In this document: positions 36,744 through 44,810 of the stretch, one piece after another
Layout of the letters: each line of letters begins with the position of its first letter
How positions within the stretch are numbered: the stretch's first letter is position 1
Assembly: GCA_000508965.1 (NCBI GenBank)
Contig: BAHV02000001.1
Location: forward strand, 186,001-250,000
DNA: 64,000 nucleotides
Direction: 5' to 3'
From: Dielma sp000508965
GTDB taxonomy: Bacteria > Bacillota_I > Bacilli_A > Erysipelotrichales > Erysipelotrichaceae
Notes under the pieces: model-generated
Database searches by the model: none
Told to the model about the DNA's origin: nothing
Seen by the model: only the letters and a program-made list of their open reading frames with translations
Position numbers and translations under genes: made by a program

Positions 36744-36968
36744 TTATTTAGATTCATCATCAACGTGAATAGTATATGTTTCATGAATTTTTTTATCAAA
36801 TTCACGGATTTGTTCCTGTTTTTCTTCAGAAACCAGAATATCTGCCGCTTCTAAATCCAAACTGAATATTACCTCTTCCCCATCTTTAGTTGTTGTCTTA
36901 AAAACAGGATCTTTCCCTTCAAAAAACAAACCATCGCCATCGTCATTCATTTTCCGTGATAAAGCCAT
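36744..36968 (-). CDS. Small acidic uncharacterised protein (74 residues)
   Basis: An acidic protein without signal or membrane segment. It contains FEGKDPVFKTTTKDGEEVIF and LDLEAADILVSEEKQEQI, a short beta-hairpin-like part followed by a charged helix. RBS AGGAGGC lies 5 bases before the ATG, and a clean terminator follows. It is a real but unassigned single gene, conserved-looking in codon use. Confidence 0.65.
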   Translation of the reverse strand: MALSRKMNDDGDGLFFEGKDPVFKTTTKDGEEVIFSLDLEAADILVSEEKQEQIREFDKKIHETYTIHVDDESK

Positions 36969-37399
36969 AAAATTGCCTCCTGTTCATAAGATTATTATAG
37001 CACTTCATGGTGAAAAGGAAAATAAGCATCATTATCTAAATTAAAATCATTTTCATTATTGATTTACTTCATGCGAAAATTAATAAAAAATAGCGGTGTT
37101 TGAGTTTGTACAGTCGGTTTCATATAAGGACAACGAGGCCGGAAAGTCTGATGAATAGGCATTAAGCGGTTCTTTCCAGCTTGTACTAAACTGTTTGCAG
37201 GTCATTAATCACCCAAAATCCGCCCTGATTTAATAAAGACTTGAGGTACAATATAAGAATAGATGCAATGACTTGACATATTTGACATTAAAATTTAGAG
37301 TATTTTGTACTCCGGGTATTTCACCCTTGCAGGGGGCTTCCGTATCAACCATAACTCTGATCCTGAGCAGCCCTTAAAGGTGTTTGATAAAAACAACGT
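36969..37399. other. Gene-free stretch at the left edge of the decaying island
   Basis: No ORF with a start and a ribosome binding site is visible on either strand. On the minus strand short open fragments occur (LNQGGFWVINDLQTV; NRLMPIHQTFRPRCP) that I cannot assign. The stretch probably contains debris of lost genes. Confidence 0.4.
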
Positions 37400-38085
37400 C
37401 TAAATTACCCCATTTTTTTGATAAGGCTTAAAACCTGTTAATCCATTGCCATTTATTTCATCCATAAGCCGTTTTGATATGTCGGCATTAGTTCCGCAGG
37501 CGTATTTGTAAGAGTCAGCCAAGCAGATAACGAAACGGGAAGTTCCGTGCAATCTCTTGTCGCAATGGACAAGCAGCTCTCTCTGAACATTTCTGTAAAT
37601 TCTTTCTTACTCAAATTACGCATATGCGAGGAATCGCGCAGGGTTTCTGTTTCATCTTCCGTATTACGCAATGTTTCTTCGGCTGCTCCATATAAATAAC
37701 AACCATCTTACCGCTTGTTTTCAAAACTCTTGCCATTTTATAAAACAGCGTTTCGGATTTGGAAAATGGTGAAAAGCAAGGCGTAAGATTACAATGTCAA
37801 AGCTGTTATCTGAAAACGGTAATCTCTCGGCTGCGCCCTTTCCAATCGCAAGCATAGCAGTTATCATATCAAGGCAAGTCACATTTTTAAAAACAGTGCA
37901 AGAGAACGCCCACAGATACAAGTTCCTGCCGCCACCTCTAAAACGGTATCTGTTTTATGAGGTTTGACACACGAAAACATATGTTCCAAGTATTCTTGCC
38001 TTGTAAAGTTCATTGATTTTGTTTCAAAGTTCTTTGCCTGCTCAGTAAAGGATTTTTGTATTGTTTTTGCATTTGATGAAATCAT
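37400..38085 (-). pseudogene. Broken SAM-dependent methyltransferase
   Basis: Class I methyltransferase pieces occur in successive frames. Piece one is MISSNAKTIQKSF to VLEVAAGTCICGRSLA (SAM loop). Piece two is NVTCLDMITAMLAIGKG joined directly to AAERLPFSDNSFDIVILRL, with the usual stretch between them deleted. Piece three is LRNTEDETETLRDSSHMRNLSKKEF-like and ends INGNGLTGFKPYQKNGVI with TAG at 37400. At least two frameshifts and an internal deletion make it inactive. It lies directly after ogt (4-base overlap at 38082-38085), so it was the last gene of that operon. Confidence 0.8.
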
Positions 38086-38615
38086 AAGGCAGTTCCTTTC
38101 TTTGGTGCGAAAAATGAGGACATATCAGTTTTTTCTAATGTGAGCAACTGAACTTTTTTCTCAATGCCGCCTGCATATCCTGTCAAACTCCCGTTTGCAC
38201 CGACAACACGATGACAAGGAATTATGAGGGAAATGGAATTATGCCCCACCGCACCGCCGACAGCCTGTGCAGACATTTTGGAAAGTCCTTTTTGCTTTGC
38301 TATTCTTTCTGCAATTTCACTGTAGGTCATTGTCTTTCCAAATGGAATAGTCAGCATAATTTTCCATACCGCTTTACGAAATGGCGTTGTCTCCATATAT
38401 AGCGGTGGCGTGAAATCCGGTGCTTTACCGCTGAAATAAATATCCAGCCAACGGGTAGACTGCTCGAATATCGGCAAAGACTTCTCTTTATATTTCTTTG
38501 GAAGTGTATCACCAAAGTATTTTTGTCCGTCAAACCAAAGACCTGTCAGTTCTGTTCCGTTACTGGAAAGTGTGATACCACCGAAAGGCGAGTCATAGTG
38601 ATATGTATAGGTCAT
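38082..38615 (-). CDS. ogt: Methylated-DNA--protein-cysteine methyltransferase
   Basis: Suicide repair enzyme that moves the alkyl group of O6-alkylguanine to its own Cys. 177 residues from the ATG at 38615, supported by GGAGGTG 7 bases upstream; longer starts overlap the previous gene. The active site is IIPCHRVVGANGSLTGYAGG (Cys134 from this start), with the DNA-binding part TPFRKAVWKIMLTIPFGKT (Tyr/Arg finger region) and GGAVGHN before it. It is part of an alkylation-response group with alkA and an Ada-domain remnant. Confidence 0.92.
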   Translation of the reverse strand: MTYTYHYDSPFGGITLSSNGTELTGLWFDGQKYFGDTLPKKYKEKSLPIFEQSTRWLDIYFSGKAPDFTPPLYMETTPFRKAVWKIMLTIPFGKTMTYSEIAERIAKQKGLSKMSAQAVGGAVGHNSISLIIPCHRVVGANGSLTGYAGGIEKKVQLLTLEKTDMSSFFAPKKGTAL

Positions 38616-38619
38616 AAAT

Positions 38620-38973
38620 TCACACCTCCAAATATGCATCAGAGTCCGCAGGCGCTTCTGTTCTTTCAGTCATTGCATAGTTCCGGATAGGTGCTGCAAC
38701 TGTGATTTTATAGTCTGCAAAATCGTTCGTCCTCCCGTGTTTTTGTGTCATACGGTGTTCGGCAAAATTTCGCCATCTTGAAACACATTCCTCATTTTCC
38801 CATATAGACATACTGAGTAGTTTTCCCTCAGCAGCGAGGGAAGTAAAACGCTCTGACCGAACTAATCCCTCTGCATTTGCAAGGCTCTCCTTAAGTGAGC
38901 CTGCCATTTTCAAATAATCATCCATTTTGCCGCTTTTAACGGTCACTTCAAATAATACGATAATGTTGCTCAT
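38620..38973 (-). CDS. ABM-domain (antibiotic biosynthesis monooxygenase-like) protein
   Basis: 117 residues with the dimeric ferredoxin-like ABM pattern: FEVTVKSGKMDDYLKMAGSL, then SERFTSLAAEGKLLSMSIWE and CVSRWRNFAEHRMTQKHGR. Such proteins are small heme- or substrate-binding oxygenases or of unknown function. AGGAGGAAAAATAA precedes the ATG at 38973. It sits between the Ada-domain remnant and ogt, in line with co-regulation by alkylation stress. A catalytic role here is not shown. Confidence 0.7.
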   Translation of the reverse strand: MSNIIVLFEVTVKSGKMDDYLKMAGSLKESLANAEGLVRSERFTSLAAEGKLLSMSIWENEECVSRWRNFAEHRMTQKHGRTNDFADYKITVAAPIRNYAMTERTEAPADSDAYLEV

Positions 38974-38985
38974 TTATTTTTCCTC

Positions 38986-39209
38986 CTATAATTGATTAGC
39001 CAATTTCGGCTTACATCTTTTACAAGGACGATAGCCTTTTTCTATTGACTCTTCAATCATGTCTAAAATACAATATTTTTTTCAAGCGGTTATCTTGCAG
39101 GGCAGCCCGGTCGGCATATGATTTTCATTGTTTTTACACCAAAAATAAACTTACGATCATATGAACTATCCCTGTTTTGAATTGCTCGCAATTTCCCTTG
39201 TTCCTTCAT
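38986..39209 (-). pseudogene. Broken Ada metal-binding (methyl-phosphotriester repair) domain
   Basis: From the ATG at 39209 (GGAG upstream): MKEQGKLRAIQNRDSSYD then KFIFGVKTMKIICRPGCPAR, which is the start of the Ada N-terminal zinc domain (RD-x-x-YD, CRPxCPAR). Then come a TAA, PLEKNIVF, a TAG and a frameshift to EKGYRPCKRCKPKLANQL. The four zinc Cys (CRPGC and CKRC) are still readable across the lesions. So the regulator's methyl-sensing domain is lost, although alkA, ogt and an AraC regulator remain beside it. This gap between alkA and the ABM gene would otherwise look empty. Confidence 0.85.
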
Positions 39210-39242
39210 TTTTCTTGTTCTCCTTTTTTTAGGCATTATCTT

Positions 39243-39860
39243 TCATTTCAGTATCGCACCACCGGCTACTGCCCAAAAGTACAAACTTGCCACACTGCAA
39301 TAGGGGCTTAACCTTCTGCGGTATTTTTCAAACAATTTACGGTCGATTTTCCGATGATGATACACCATACGCATACCACGCAAAATTGCTAAATCTCCAT
39401 AGCTGAATACATTAGGACGCTGCATACAAAAAATCAAAATCATTTCGGCAGTCCATACACCGATACCTTTCAGTGCGGACAATTCGGTTATTACTTCATC
39501 ATCTGTTTTATCCCAAATACCCATTAAGTCAAAATCATCATTTCGTACTCTAACAGCAAAATCTGTGATATACTCGGCTTTTTTAAAAGTCATTCCAAAA
39601 GACTGTAAGTATTCAATCCCGGCAGCTAGAATGGTGTCAGGATTTACCACACCAAGATTTTCTTGCATTCTCTGCCAGATAGTAGCCTGCGCCTTTGTAG
39701 AAATCTGCTGACCGATAATGTGATGAACAACCGAAGAAAATAAATCGATGTCAACCTCTCGCTCGATTTTCCCGATTTTATCAATCACATCTGCAAGGCG
39801 TTTATCTTTTTGTTTTAGGTAAGTTATCTCTTTTTCACCATACTGGAAAAACATACTCAA
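39243..39860 (-). CDS. AlkA-like 3-methyladenine DNA glycosylase
   Basis: HhH-GPD superfamily base-excision glycosylase removing alkylated purines. 205 residues, lacking the N-terminal TATA-like domain of E. coli AlkA. Visible: IGQQISTKAQATIWQRM, the hairpin LKGIGVWTAEMILIF (about 129-144) and the catalytic Asp in FSYGDLAILRG (Asp156). The start ATG at 39860 has CGGAGG 9-10 bases upstream. It is first in a minus-strand unit (alkA, Ada-domain remnant, ABM, ogt, methyltransferase remnant) and diverges from an AraC regulator across a 120-base promoter region with a 14-bp direct repeat. Confidence 0.88.
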   Translation of the reverse strand: MSMFFQYGEKEITYLKQKDKRLADVIDKIGKIEREVDIDLFSSVVHHIIGQQISTKAQATIWQRMQENLGVVNPDTILAAGIEYLQSFGMTFKKAEYITDFAVRVRNDDFDLMGIWDKTDDEVITELSALKGIGVWTAEMILIFCMQRPNVFSYGDLAILRGMRMVYHHRKIDRKLFEKYRRRLSPYCSVASLYFWAVAGGAILK

Positions 39861-39898
39861 ATAACCTCCGACTTGACTTTGCTCTTTTTGAATAATAT

Positions 39899-39956
39899 AA
39901 TATTATCATAATTTAAGGAGATATAATATTGAAATATCGCCTAATACTATCATAAT
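39899..39956. repeat. 14-bp direct repeat in the alkA / AraC divergent promoter
   Basis: AATATTATCATAAT (39899-39912) and AATACTATCATAAT (39943-39956) match in 13 of 14 positions, 44 bp apart start to start (about four helical turns). The second copy overlaps a + promoter (TTGAAA at 39929, 18-base spacer, TAATAT at 39953). This is the layout of an AraC-family operator pair. Confidence 0.55.
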
Positions 39957-39980
39957 ATATCCAAGCAAGGACAAGTCGAA

Positions 39981-40856
39981 ATGGAAAATACACAAAACGA
40001 TTATATAAACTCGGTCAACCTAAATACAGACTCGAATTTCCCGTATCTTGTGCTTGATGTTATCAACAACCAAAGTTATCCGAGAAATTCAGGCTTTCAG
40101 GTTATGCATTGGCACGAAGATTTGCAGTTCATTTATGTACTTGACGGTGAAATTGAAATAAAGACATTAGATACCTCCGTTCAAGTTAATAAGGGCAGCG
40201 GTATCTTTATCAATAAAAATGTGATACATCTTGTTGAAAAGGCTTCTCCCTGCCATTACAACAGTTTCATTTTTCCTGACTATTTTCTTAAATTTTATTT
40301 TAGCAGCCCCGGAGCAGCTTTTGTTGAATGCATTGTCGGAAAAGATGAATTACCAATCTGTTGCTTCCCAAAAGAAATGAATTGGTGTAAATCTATTCTC
40401 TCTGCGCTTTCCCGCCTTGCTGATCTTGAAATCAGAAAAACTGAATTTTACGCCTATGAAGTGCTTTGCCTGCTCTCTGCACTTTGGCTTGAAGTATGTC
40501 GAAATATTCAGGTGCCAAACGGAAATACTGATACCGCTATCGGTACTCGTATGCAGAAATTTTTGCAGTACATAAGTGAGCATTACGGAGAGGACATCTC
40601 TCTTGATAAACTTGCGGGAAGTGCAAATGTTAGCAAATCAGAATGTCTGCGCTGCTTTAGGGCAAGTATGCAGACCACACCGTACAAGTACTTAACCGAA
40701 TATAGACTTTCAAAGGCGGCCGAATTGCTAAAAAACTCTGATGAGCCGATAGGCAATATATCCGATAGCGTAGGGTTTCGGCAAATCAGCCATTTTGGAA
40801 AATGCTTTAAAGAAAAAACAGGGTTTTCACCAAGAGATTATCGAAAGAAAAAGTAG
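39981..40856 (+). CDS. AraC-family regulator with cupin sensor domain
   Basis: 291 residues. The N-terminal cupin (about 30-110) shows MHWHEDLQFIYVLDGEIEI and KGSGIFINKNVIHLVE. The C-terminal double HTH (about 190-288) shows LDKLAGSANVSKSECLRCF and IGNISDSVGFRQISHFGKCF, ending FKEKTGFSPRDYRKKK. It is divergent from alkA and a likely regulator of it, with itself as a second target. The ligand is unknown. It is not an Ada-type fusion: the Ada metal domain is the separate broken gene on the other side. Confidence 0.85.
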   Translation: MENTQNDYINSVNLNTDSNFPYLVLDVINNQSYPRNSGFQVMHWHEDLQFIYVLDGEIEIKTLDTSVQVNKGSGIFINKNVIHLVEKASPCHYNSFIFPDYFLKFYFSSPGAAFVECIVGKDELPICCFPKEMNWCKSILSALSRLADLEIRKTEFYAYEVLCLLSALWLEVCRNIQVPNGNTDTAIGTRMQKFLQYISEHYGEDISLDKLAGSANVSKSECLRCFRASMQTTPYKYLTEYRLSKAAELLKNSDEPIGNISDSVGFRQISHFGKCFKEKTGFSPRDYRKKK

Positions 40857-40962
40857 CGATTTTAGACACATAAAGGCTGAACAAAATCCATTCCTAAAGT
40901 AAAAATAGTGCAGGTAGAGATTATGTCCTTGCTTGCTCTGTTTTACGCTTATGAGTGTTACA

Positions 40963-41268
40963 TCAGTTGTAAATAAATTCTCTCTCCACAATCACTCTTG
41001 CACACGCCCGTATGTTATATATTTTCTGTACCCATTTTTCCGCCTTTAGCTGCTGCGCTGCAGATGTCGGGAAAATTGTTCAGTCTGCCGCTTATGAGCA
41101 AGATTATGTAGGTAGCTCTGCGGTATCTGAAAGAATACCGCAAGTGCCGCTGTCTCCATAAAATGATAGGCTGTTATTTCGGCTGGTAAGATAAGACAAG
41201 GAATATAATAATCTCCTTGCAGTTCATACCACAGACCATTTTTTATCATTGTAAATATACTTGTTCAT
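40963..41268 (-). pseudogene. tnpV: Broken tnpV (Tn4451-type transposon-encoded protein)
   Basis: From the ATG at 41268: MNKYIYN, a frameshift, then NGLWYELQGDYYIPCLILPA, a hallmark of TnpV proteins. After deletions come further frames with HKRQTEQFSRHLQ and LKAEKWVQKIYNIRACARV ending in TGA at 40963. TnpV accompanies the large serine recombinase of mobilisable elements in Clostridia. No recombinase is in the window. It marks the island as transferred DNA. Confidence 0.75.
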
Positions 41269-41538
41269 TGAAAAATCCTCCGTTATGATATATTCGCACA
41301 TACATCACAGTTCTTCGATTGCCACACTCTGTTATATCTTGTTATGAGATTTTCTTGCCCTTACGAGAAATGAGGGAAAGAGTAAACTTGTGTGTGACCG
41401 TATAAATAGATAAGGCGAACACATTGGGATAAAGCTTTTATTTTCAAGGCTTTTGGAGGATTTTATTAAAATACTGTACCCTCTGTTGAGAGGTCATAAT
41501 TTACTGATGTTCAAATCGGGATTTTCGGAGGTGAGTTT

Positions 41539-42006
41539 ATGCCGCAAATGAACAAAGGCGGGAAATTTGTTTTTGGAAAGTCTATCATCAAATTTGACGG
41601 TACAATCCAGTTCCCTGCCCAAGCAATAAATGAATATCATATTACAGATGATGGTAAAGTCTATTTATTTACTGGAAGCAAAATTACTGGCGGGTTTTGT
41701 GTGACACGAAAAGGCTTGCTACAACCATCAAAACTTGGACATATTCTTTTAGAAACGCCAGAACTGCTAAACTATACTGCAATGCAGGGTGAGTTTATTA
41801 AATACAAAGGACGTTCGTATTGTTGGGTAGATATTTCGGAGACAGGGAAAATAGCATTGACAGAAGAAATGATGAAATTTTTAAATATTAAACCTAATAT
41901 GACATTACTTTCAATCCGTAGCAGCGATATTGCTTTCACTATGGGAGCTAAAGGACCGCTATTAGAAAAAGCGGAAAATTATGAGGGAGATATTCCATTA
42001 TTCTAA
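41539..42006 (+). CDS. Uncharacterised 155-residue protein with an AbrB-like segment
   Basis: I do not recognise the whole protein. Residues about 104-130 (ETGKIALTEEMMKFLNIKPN) have the G-x-I-x-L-P-x-x-hydrophobic pattern of AbrB/MraZ-like swapped-hairpin domains, so DNA binding is possible. The N-terminal half (KSIIKFDGTIQFPAQAIN, KVYLFTGSKITGGF) looks like a second beta domain. RBS CGGAGGTGAG lies 6 bases before the ATG. It sits alone within the mobile-element-scarred region. Confidence 0.5.
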   Translation: MPQMNKGGKFVFGKSIIKFDGTIQFPAQAINEYHITDDGKVYLFTGSKITGGFCVTRKGLLQPSKLGHILLETPELLNYTAMQGEFIKYKGRSYCWVDISETGKIALTEEMMKFLNIKPNMTLLSIRSSDIAFTMGAKGPLLEKAENYEGDIPLF

Positions 42007-42265
42007 GAACTATAACTTCCCATTTGTCGGGATTTATCCGCATCTTATTGGGTTAATGCGTGTTTCTCTTTTAACCGCATAAATTTTTAATTGAATCCAC
42101 CTATTCTACATTAACAGATCATACAGCTTTTGTAATTGATAGATATAATAAGGGATTTCTACCAGCGAATCCTTTAAAATGAGAAATTAAACGATATTGC
42201 AGTAATGAATAGAAGATTGCCGATGAAGCTTTGAAACTGATAAATGATGAATTTTCTGTTTTCTA
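42007..42265. other. Intergenic spacer without genes
   Basis: Only weak inverted repeats are visible (for example CGCAT / ATGCG near 42040-42060, possibly a poor terminator). No ORF with a ribosome binding site is present. Confidence 0.4.
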
Positions 42266-42296
42266 TTGACTTAGAGTTAACTCCAGGCTGTATCCT
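42266..42296 (+). promoter_or_regulatory. MerR-type promoter with 19-bp spacer
   Basis: TTGACT at 42266-42271 and TATCCT at 42291-42296 are 19 bp apart. Between them lies the dyad CTTAGAGTT / AACTCCAGG centred on GTTAAC, the operator layout of MerR-family activators (over-long spacer with the dyad between -35 and -10). It drives the cupin gene. No MerR gene is in the window. Confidence 0.7.
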
Positions 42297-42331
42297 TATT
42301 GTGTACCAAAGAAAGAAATGGAGGTTTATGT

Positions 42332-42751
42332 ATGGATAAAAAGCAGATGGATAAAGATTTAGGCGGCGGTATTTTTCCTATTGGAGAGGAAAACACTGCC
42401 TTTGCGCAATATTTTACCGGTGAGTGTTATCTCAGTATGCTTACAACGAAAGGAGTCAGCATCGGCAATGTAACTTTCGCGCCTAAGACAATCAATAACT
42501 GGCACATTCACCATAAAGGCGGCCAGATTCTATTAGTAACAGGCGGACGCGGTTATTATCAGGAATGGGGTAAGGAGGCACTGGAACTGCATCCCGGTGA
42601 TGTCGTTAATATTCCGCCTGAAGTAAAACATTGGCATGGCGCTGCCGCTGACAGCTGGTTTCAACATCTCGCTATTGAGGTACCCGCTGAAGGCGCGTCA
42701 AATGAATGGCTTGAAGAAGTATCAGAAGCCGATTATCAAAAACTAAAATAA
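42332..42751 (+). CDS. Single-domain cupin protein
   Basis: 139 residues from the ATG at 42332 (GGAGG 7 bases before it; the upstream ATG at 42299 precedes the RBS). Cupin motif 1 is NWHIHHKGGQILLVTGGRGY and motif 2 is HPGDVVNIPPEVKHWHGA, with His residues placed to bind a metal. Family members are small dioxygenases, isomerases or carboxymuconolactone-linked quinone enzymes, and the reaction here is not predictable. Transcription from a MerR-type promoter points to induction by oxidants, metals or aldehydes (inferred). Confidence 0.8.
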   Translation: MDKKQMDKDLGGGIFPIGEENTAFAQYFTGECYLSMLTTKGVSIGNVTFAPKTINNWHIHHKGGQILLVTGGRGYYQEWGKEALELHPGDVVNIPPEVKHWHGAAADSWFQHLAIEVPAEGASNEWLEEVSEADYQKLK

Positions 42752-42780
42752 CAATTTTAAATTTACAATTAGCAAAAACT

Positions 42781-42817
42781 AAAAACGTATCTGTTCACGA
42801 GGAGCTGATACGTTTTT
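42781..42817. terminator. Bidirectional terminator between cupin and the gene at 42832
   Basis: Perfect 11-bp stem AAAAACGTATC / GATACGTTTTT with a 15-base loop, T-rich on both strands. Confidence 0.8.
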
Positions 42818-42831
42818 GGTTCTATATATAA

Positions 42832-43299
42832 TTATTTCAATCGTGAATGCTCATAATTATATGGAATGCTGCTGCCTTTTACGACATCTTCAATTTGTTT
42901 CAGAATCAGCCAGTCATCCATATTACCCTGATGATCAAATTCCATTGGGTCAATCGCCTGTACATCGTTAAATTCTACAAGACATAAAAATTTGCGATGC
43001 CAGCGAACGCGCTGCTTATCATTCAGCTTCAGCTTATCCTGATAACGTTCTAATGTCTGAGTAATTTCATCATCGCTCAGGCGCACCAGGTTTTCCACAT
43101 GCACCACACTCGCACAGGCATTAATCAGCCCTGTTCCCTTTTCCATAAAGTAGAGCTTTTCACCTTCAAATACTCGGCTGTGCGGTATTTTACGGCCTGC
43201 CGCACCGCGGACAACCATAGTCTTACTGCCATTTAAAATTTTGTCCAGCTCATGCTCCCCTTTTTTGCCTGTATTATCACAATAGACTAAATGTACCAT
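42832..43299 (-). CDS. Uncharacterised 155-residue protein, possibly ASCH/PUA-like
   Basis: The likely start is ATG at 43299 (GAGGAAC upstream). The longer reading from 43389 only covers the tail of a broken VOC gene in another frame. Blocks: HLVYCDNTGKKGEHELDKIL, GSKTMVVRGAAGRKIPHSRV and EGEKLYFMEKGTGLI. The GEKLYFMEKG-like beta segment and small size resemble PUA/ASCH nucleic-acid-binding folds, but this is a weak guess. It lies between the cupin terminator and the VOC remnant. Confidence 0.55.
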   Translation of the reverse strand: MVHLVYCDNTGKKGEHELDKILNGSKTMVVRGAAGRKIPHSRVFEGEKLYFMEKGTGLINACASVVHVENLVRLSDDEITQTLERYQDKLKLNDKQRVRWHRKFLCLVEFNDVQAIDPMEFDHQGNMDDWLILKQIEDVVKGSSIPYNYEHSRLK

Positions 43300-43312
43300 A
43301 TGTTCCTCATTT

Positions 43313-43762
43313 CTAACGCAGATAGGCTCTGACTGCCTTAAGCGGCAGACCAGTCTTCTTTGCAATCTGCATTTCATCAAACCCGGCATCTAAGAAACGC
43401 CGGCATACAATTTTCATACTTTCACCCACTTCAGGAATATGATCGTCGGATCATAAAGGCGTACTACACGCTGCCCCCCATTCATGGGTATAAGGTGAAT
43501 GAGCATATTCTATATCCATCTTTGTCAATTTCTCGATGAACGTATCAAAATCATTCTCCTCAAAATATATTTCCGCATCATTTCCTTTATAAGATATTTC
43601 TCCCCAGCGTAAAGCTTGCCAGCTTGCTACAGTCTACAAACCAAGGCCACCGGGCAGTACTGCGTGGATTCGCAAATCAACTAGTGTACGAAGTCCCATT
43701 ACCTCCCAGTAAAATTTCTTCGATCGTTCCATATCCTTAGCCACTAACATCGTATTTTTCAT
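43313..43762 (-). pseudogene. Broken VOC (glyoxalase/bleomycin-resistance superfamily) protein
   Basis: From the ATG at 43762: MKNTMLVAKDMERSKKFYW, a TAG after GGLGL, then DAEIYFEENDFDTFIEKL and HEWG, a shift in a run of six G, GQRVVRLYDP, another shift, and HIPEVGESMKIVCRRFLDAG to a TAG at 43313. All pieces follow one VOC protein in order, with at least one nonsense and two frameshift lesions. It directly follows the AraC-type gene ending at 43764, probably its former target. Confidence 0.8.
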
Positions 43763-43763
43763 T

Positions 43764-44627
43764 TCATGAGTATTCCTCCTCTATGATTGGTATCCATATT
43801 TGACTTAGATAATCTTTCGCATAAACATTCCCCTCACTGTACCATTCCAGTTCAGGACAGTCTTCATGTTTAAATGGATATTTTACCAGCCATTCATTAT
43901 GCAGGAAATCCCAGCCCTTCTGAATTGCATCCGGTTGTCTGCCATAACAATCAAATACCGCCCAAGTCTGCACGGGCAGTATGACTTCACACCAATCCGC
44001 CTGCAAAGCTGCATTTGACGCACTCATAATCTTATAGCTTATAGAATGCTCATCATATTGATCAAATAAGCCAAAGATACCGGGAGGTTTTCCCTCACTC
44101 TTCTGCATAAGCTGAAAAGTAGTACCATCCTGCTGACACTGGTTCCAAAAAGCGGGAATCAGCTGATAATTCTGTTCATCCTCTGCCCGCAGCTTAAGAC
44201 TTTTTCCAATCAGACGGAAGGCCGGCTTTTTTTCCAGCCGCCAAGCAATTGTACTTGCTTTAGTAAAACTCATTTTAGGACAAATCTTCAGCTGAGCATC
44301 CGTCATTCTGGCTGCCTTGGGAGTGATGCCGTGAAATTGCTGAAAAGCTTTTGTAAATGAAGTTGGTGAATCATAACCATATTTATAGCTTAGTTCGATT
44401 ACCTTTATATTACTGCTCTTCAAGTCATAACCGGCAAGTGTTAATTTGCGGTTTCTGACATATTCCGCAAAGCTGATTTCATTCATGTAAGCAAAGATTT
44501 TTTGAAATAAAGCATAGGAACAGCCTGCCATCTCGGCAATTTCATTCTTATCAATCGGTTCCTCACGCCTTTGCAGATGTTCTTCTACATAATCAAGAAT
44601 CGTCTGCAGCTTCTCATTCCAATCCAT
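43764..44627 (-). CDS. AraC-family regulator with GyrI-like effector-binding domain
   Basis: 287 residues. The N-terminal AraC double HTH (about 5-105) has EIAEMAGCSYALFQKIFAYM and ELSYKYGYDSPTSFTKAFQQ. The C-terminal domain (about 130-285) has the Rob/BmrR type effector-binding pattern (PAFRLIGKSLKLRAEDE, FGLFDQYDEHSISYKIMSAS, PVQTWAVFDCYG, EWYSEGNVY). Such proteins sense small hydrophobic or cationic molecules. The ATG at 44627 follows GAGGGTGAAC. Its partner VOC gene is broken. Confidence 0.85.
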   Translation of the reverse strand: MDWNEKLQTILDYVEEHLQRREEPIDKNEIAEMAGCSYALFQKIFAYMNEISFAEYVRNRKLTLAGYDLKSSNIKVIELSYKYGYDSPTSFTKAFQQFHGITPKAARMTDAQLKICPKMSFTKASTIAWRLEKKPAFRLIGKSLKLRAEDEQNYQLIPAFWNQCQQDGTTFQLMQKSEGKPPGIFGLFDQYDEHSISYKIMSASNAALQADWCEVILPVQTWAVFDCYGRQPDAIQKGWDFLHNEWLVKYPFKHEDCPELEWYSEGNVYAKDYLSQIWIPIIEEEYS

Positions 44628-44711
44628 AGTTCACCCTCATTTCTATCGTTATTCTATCATAGCCTAACCCTTATTACCTCTTATTTTGTATCGATTATGA
44701 AGAGGAAATTA

Positions 44712-44743
44712 TAACCAAAAAAAGCTGGAACAGTGTCCAGCTT
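44712..44743 (-). terminator. Intrinsic terminator of the TPR-opp-Rid operon
   Basis: On the minus strand a perfect 8-bp stem AAGCTGGA / TCCAGCTT with a 6-base loop is followed by a T run and GG. It lies about 70 bases after the last stop codon of the operon. Confidence 0.85.
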
Positions 44744-44810
44744 AGAGGATATCCCCAAATATAATCATGGTGATTGATTATAAATTATTGATAAGTGGGA
44801 ATTCAATCAA

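Noticed and set aside
37040..37399. Fragments resembling coding sequence (LNQGGFWVIN and NRLMPIHQTF)
   Set aside because: Too short and in different frames; no family could be assigned, so no gene or pseudogene is called.
43300..43389. 30-residue N-terminal extension of the protein at 42832
   Set aside because: It reads through the tail of the VOC remnant in the wrong frame; ATG at 43299 has a suitable purine run upstream.
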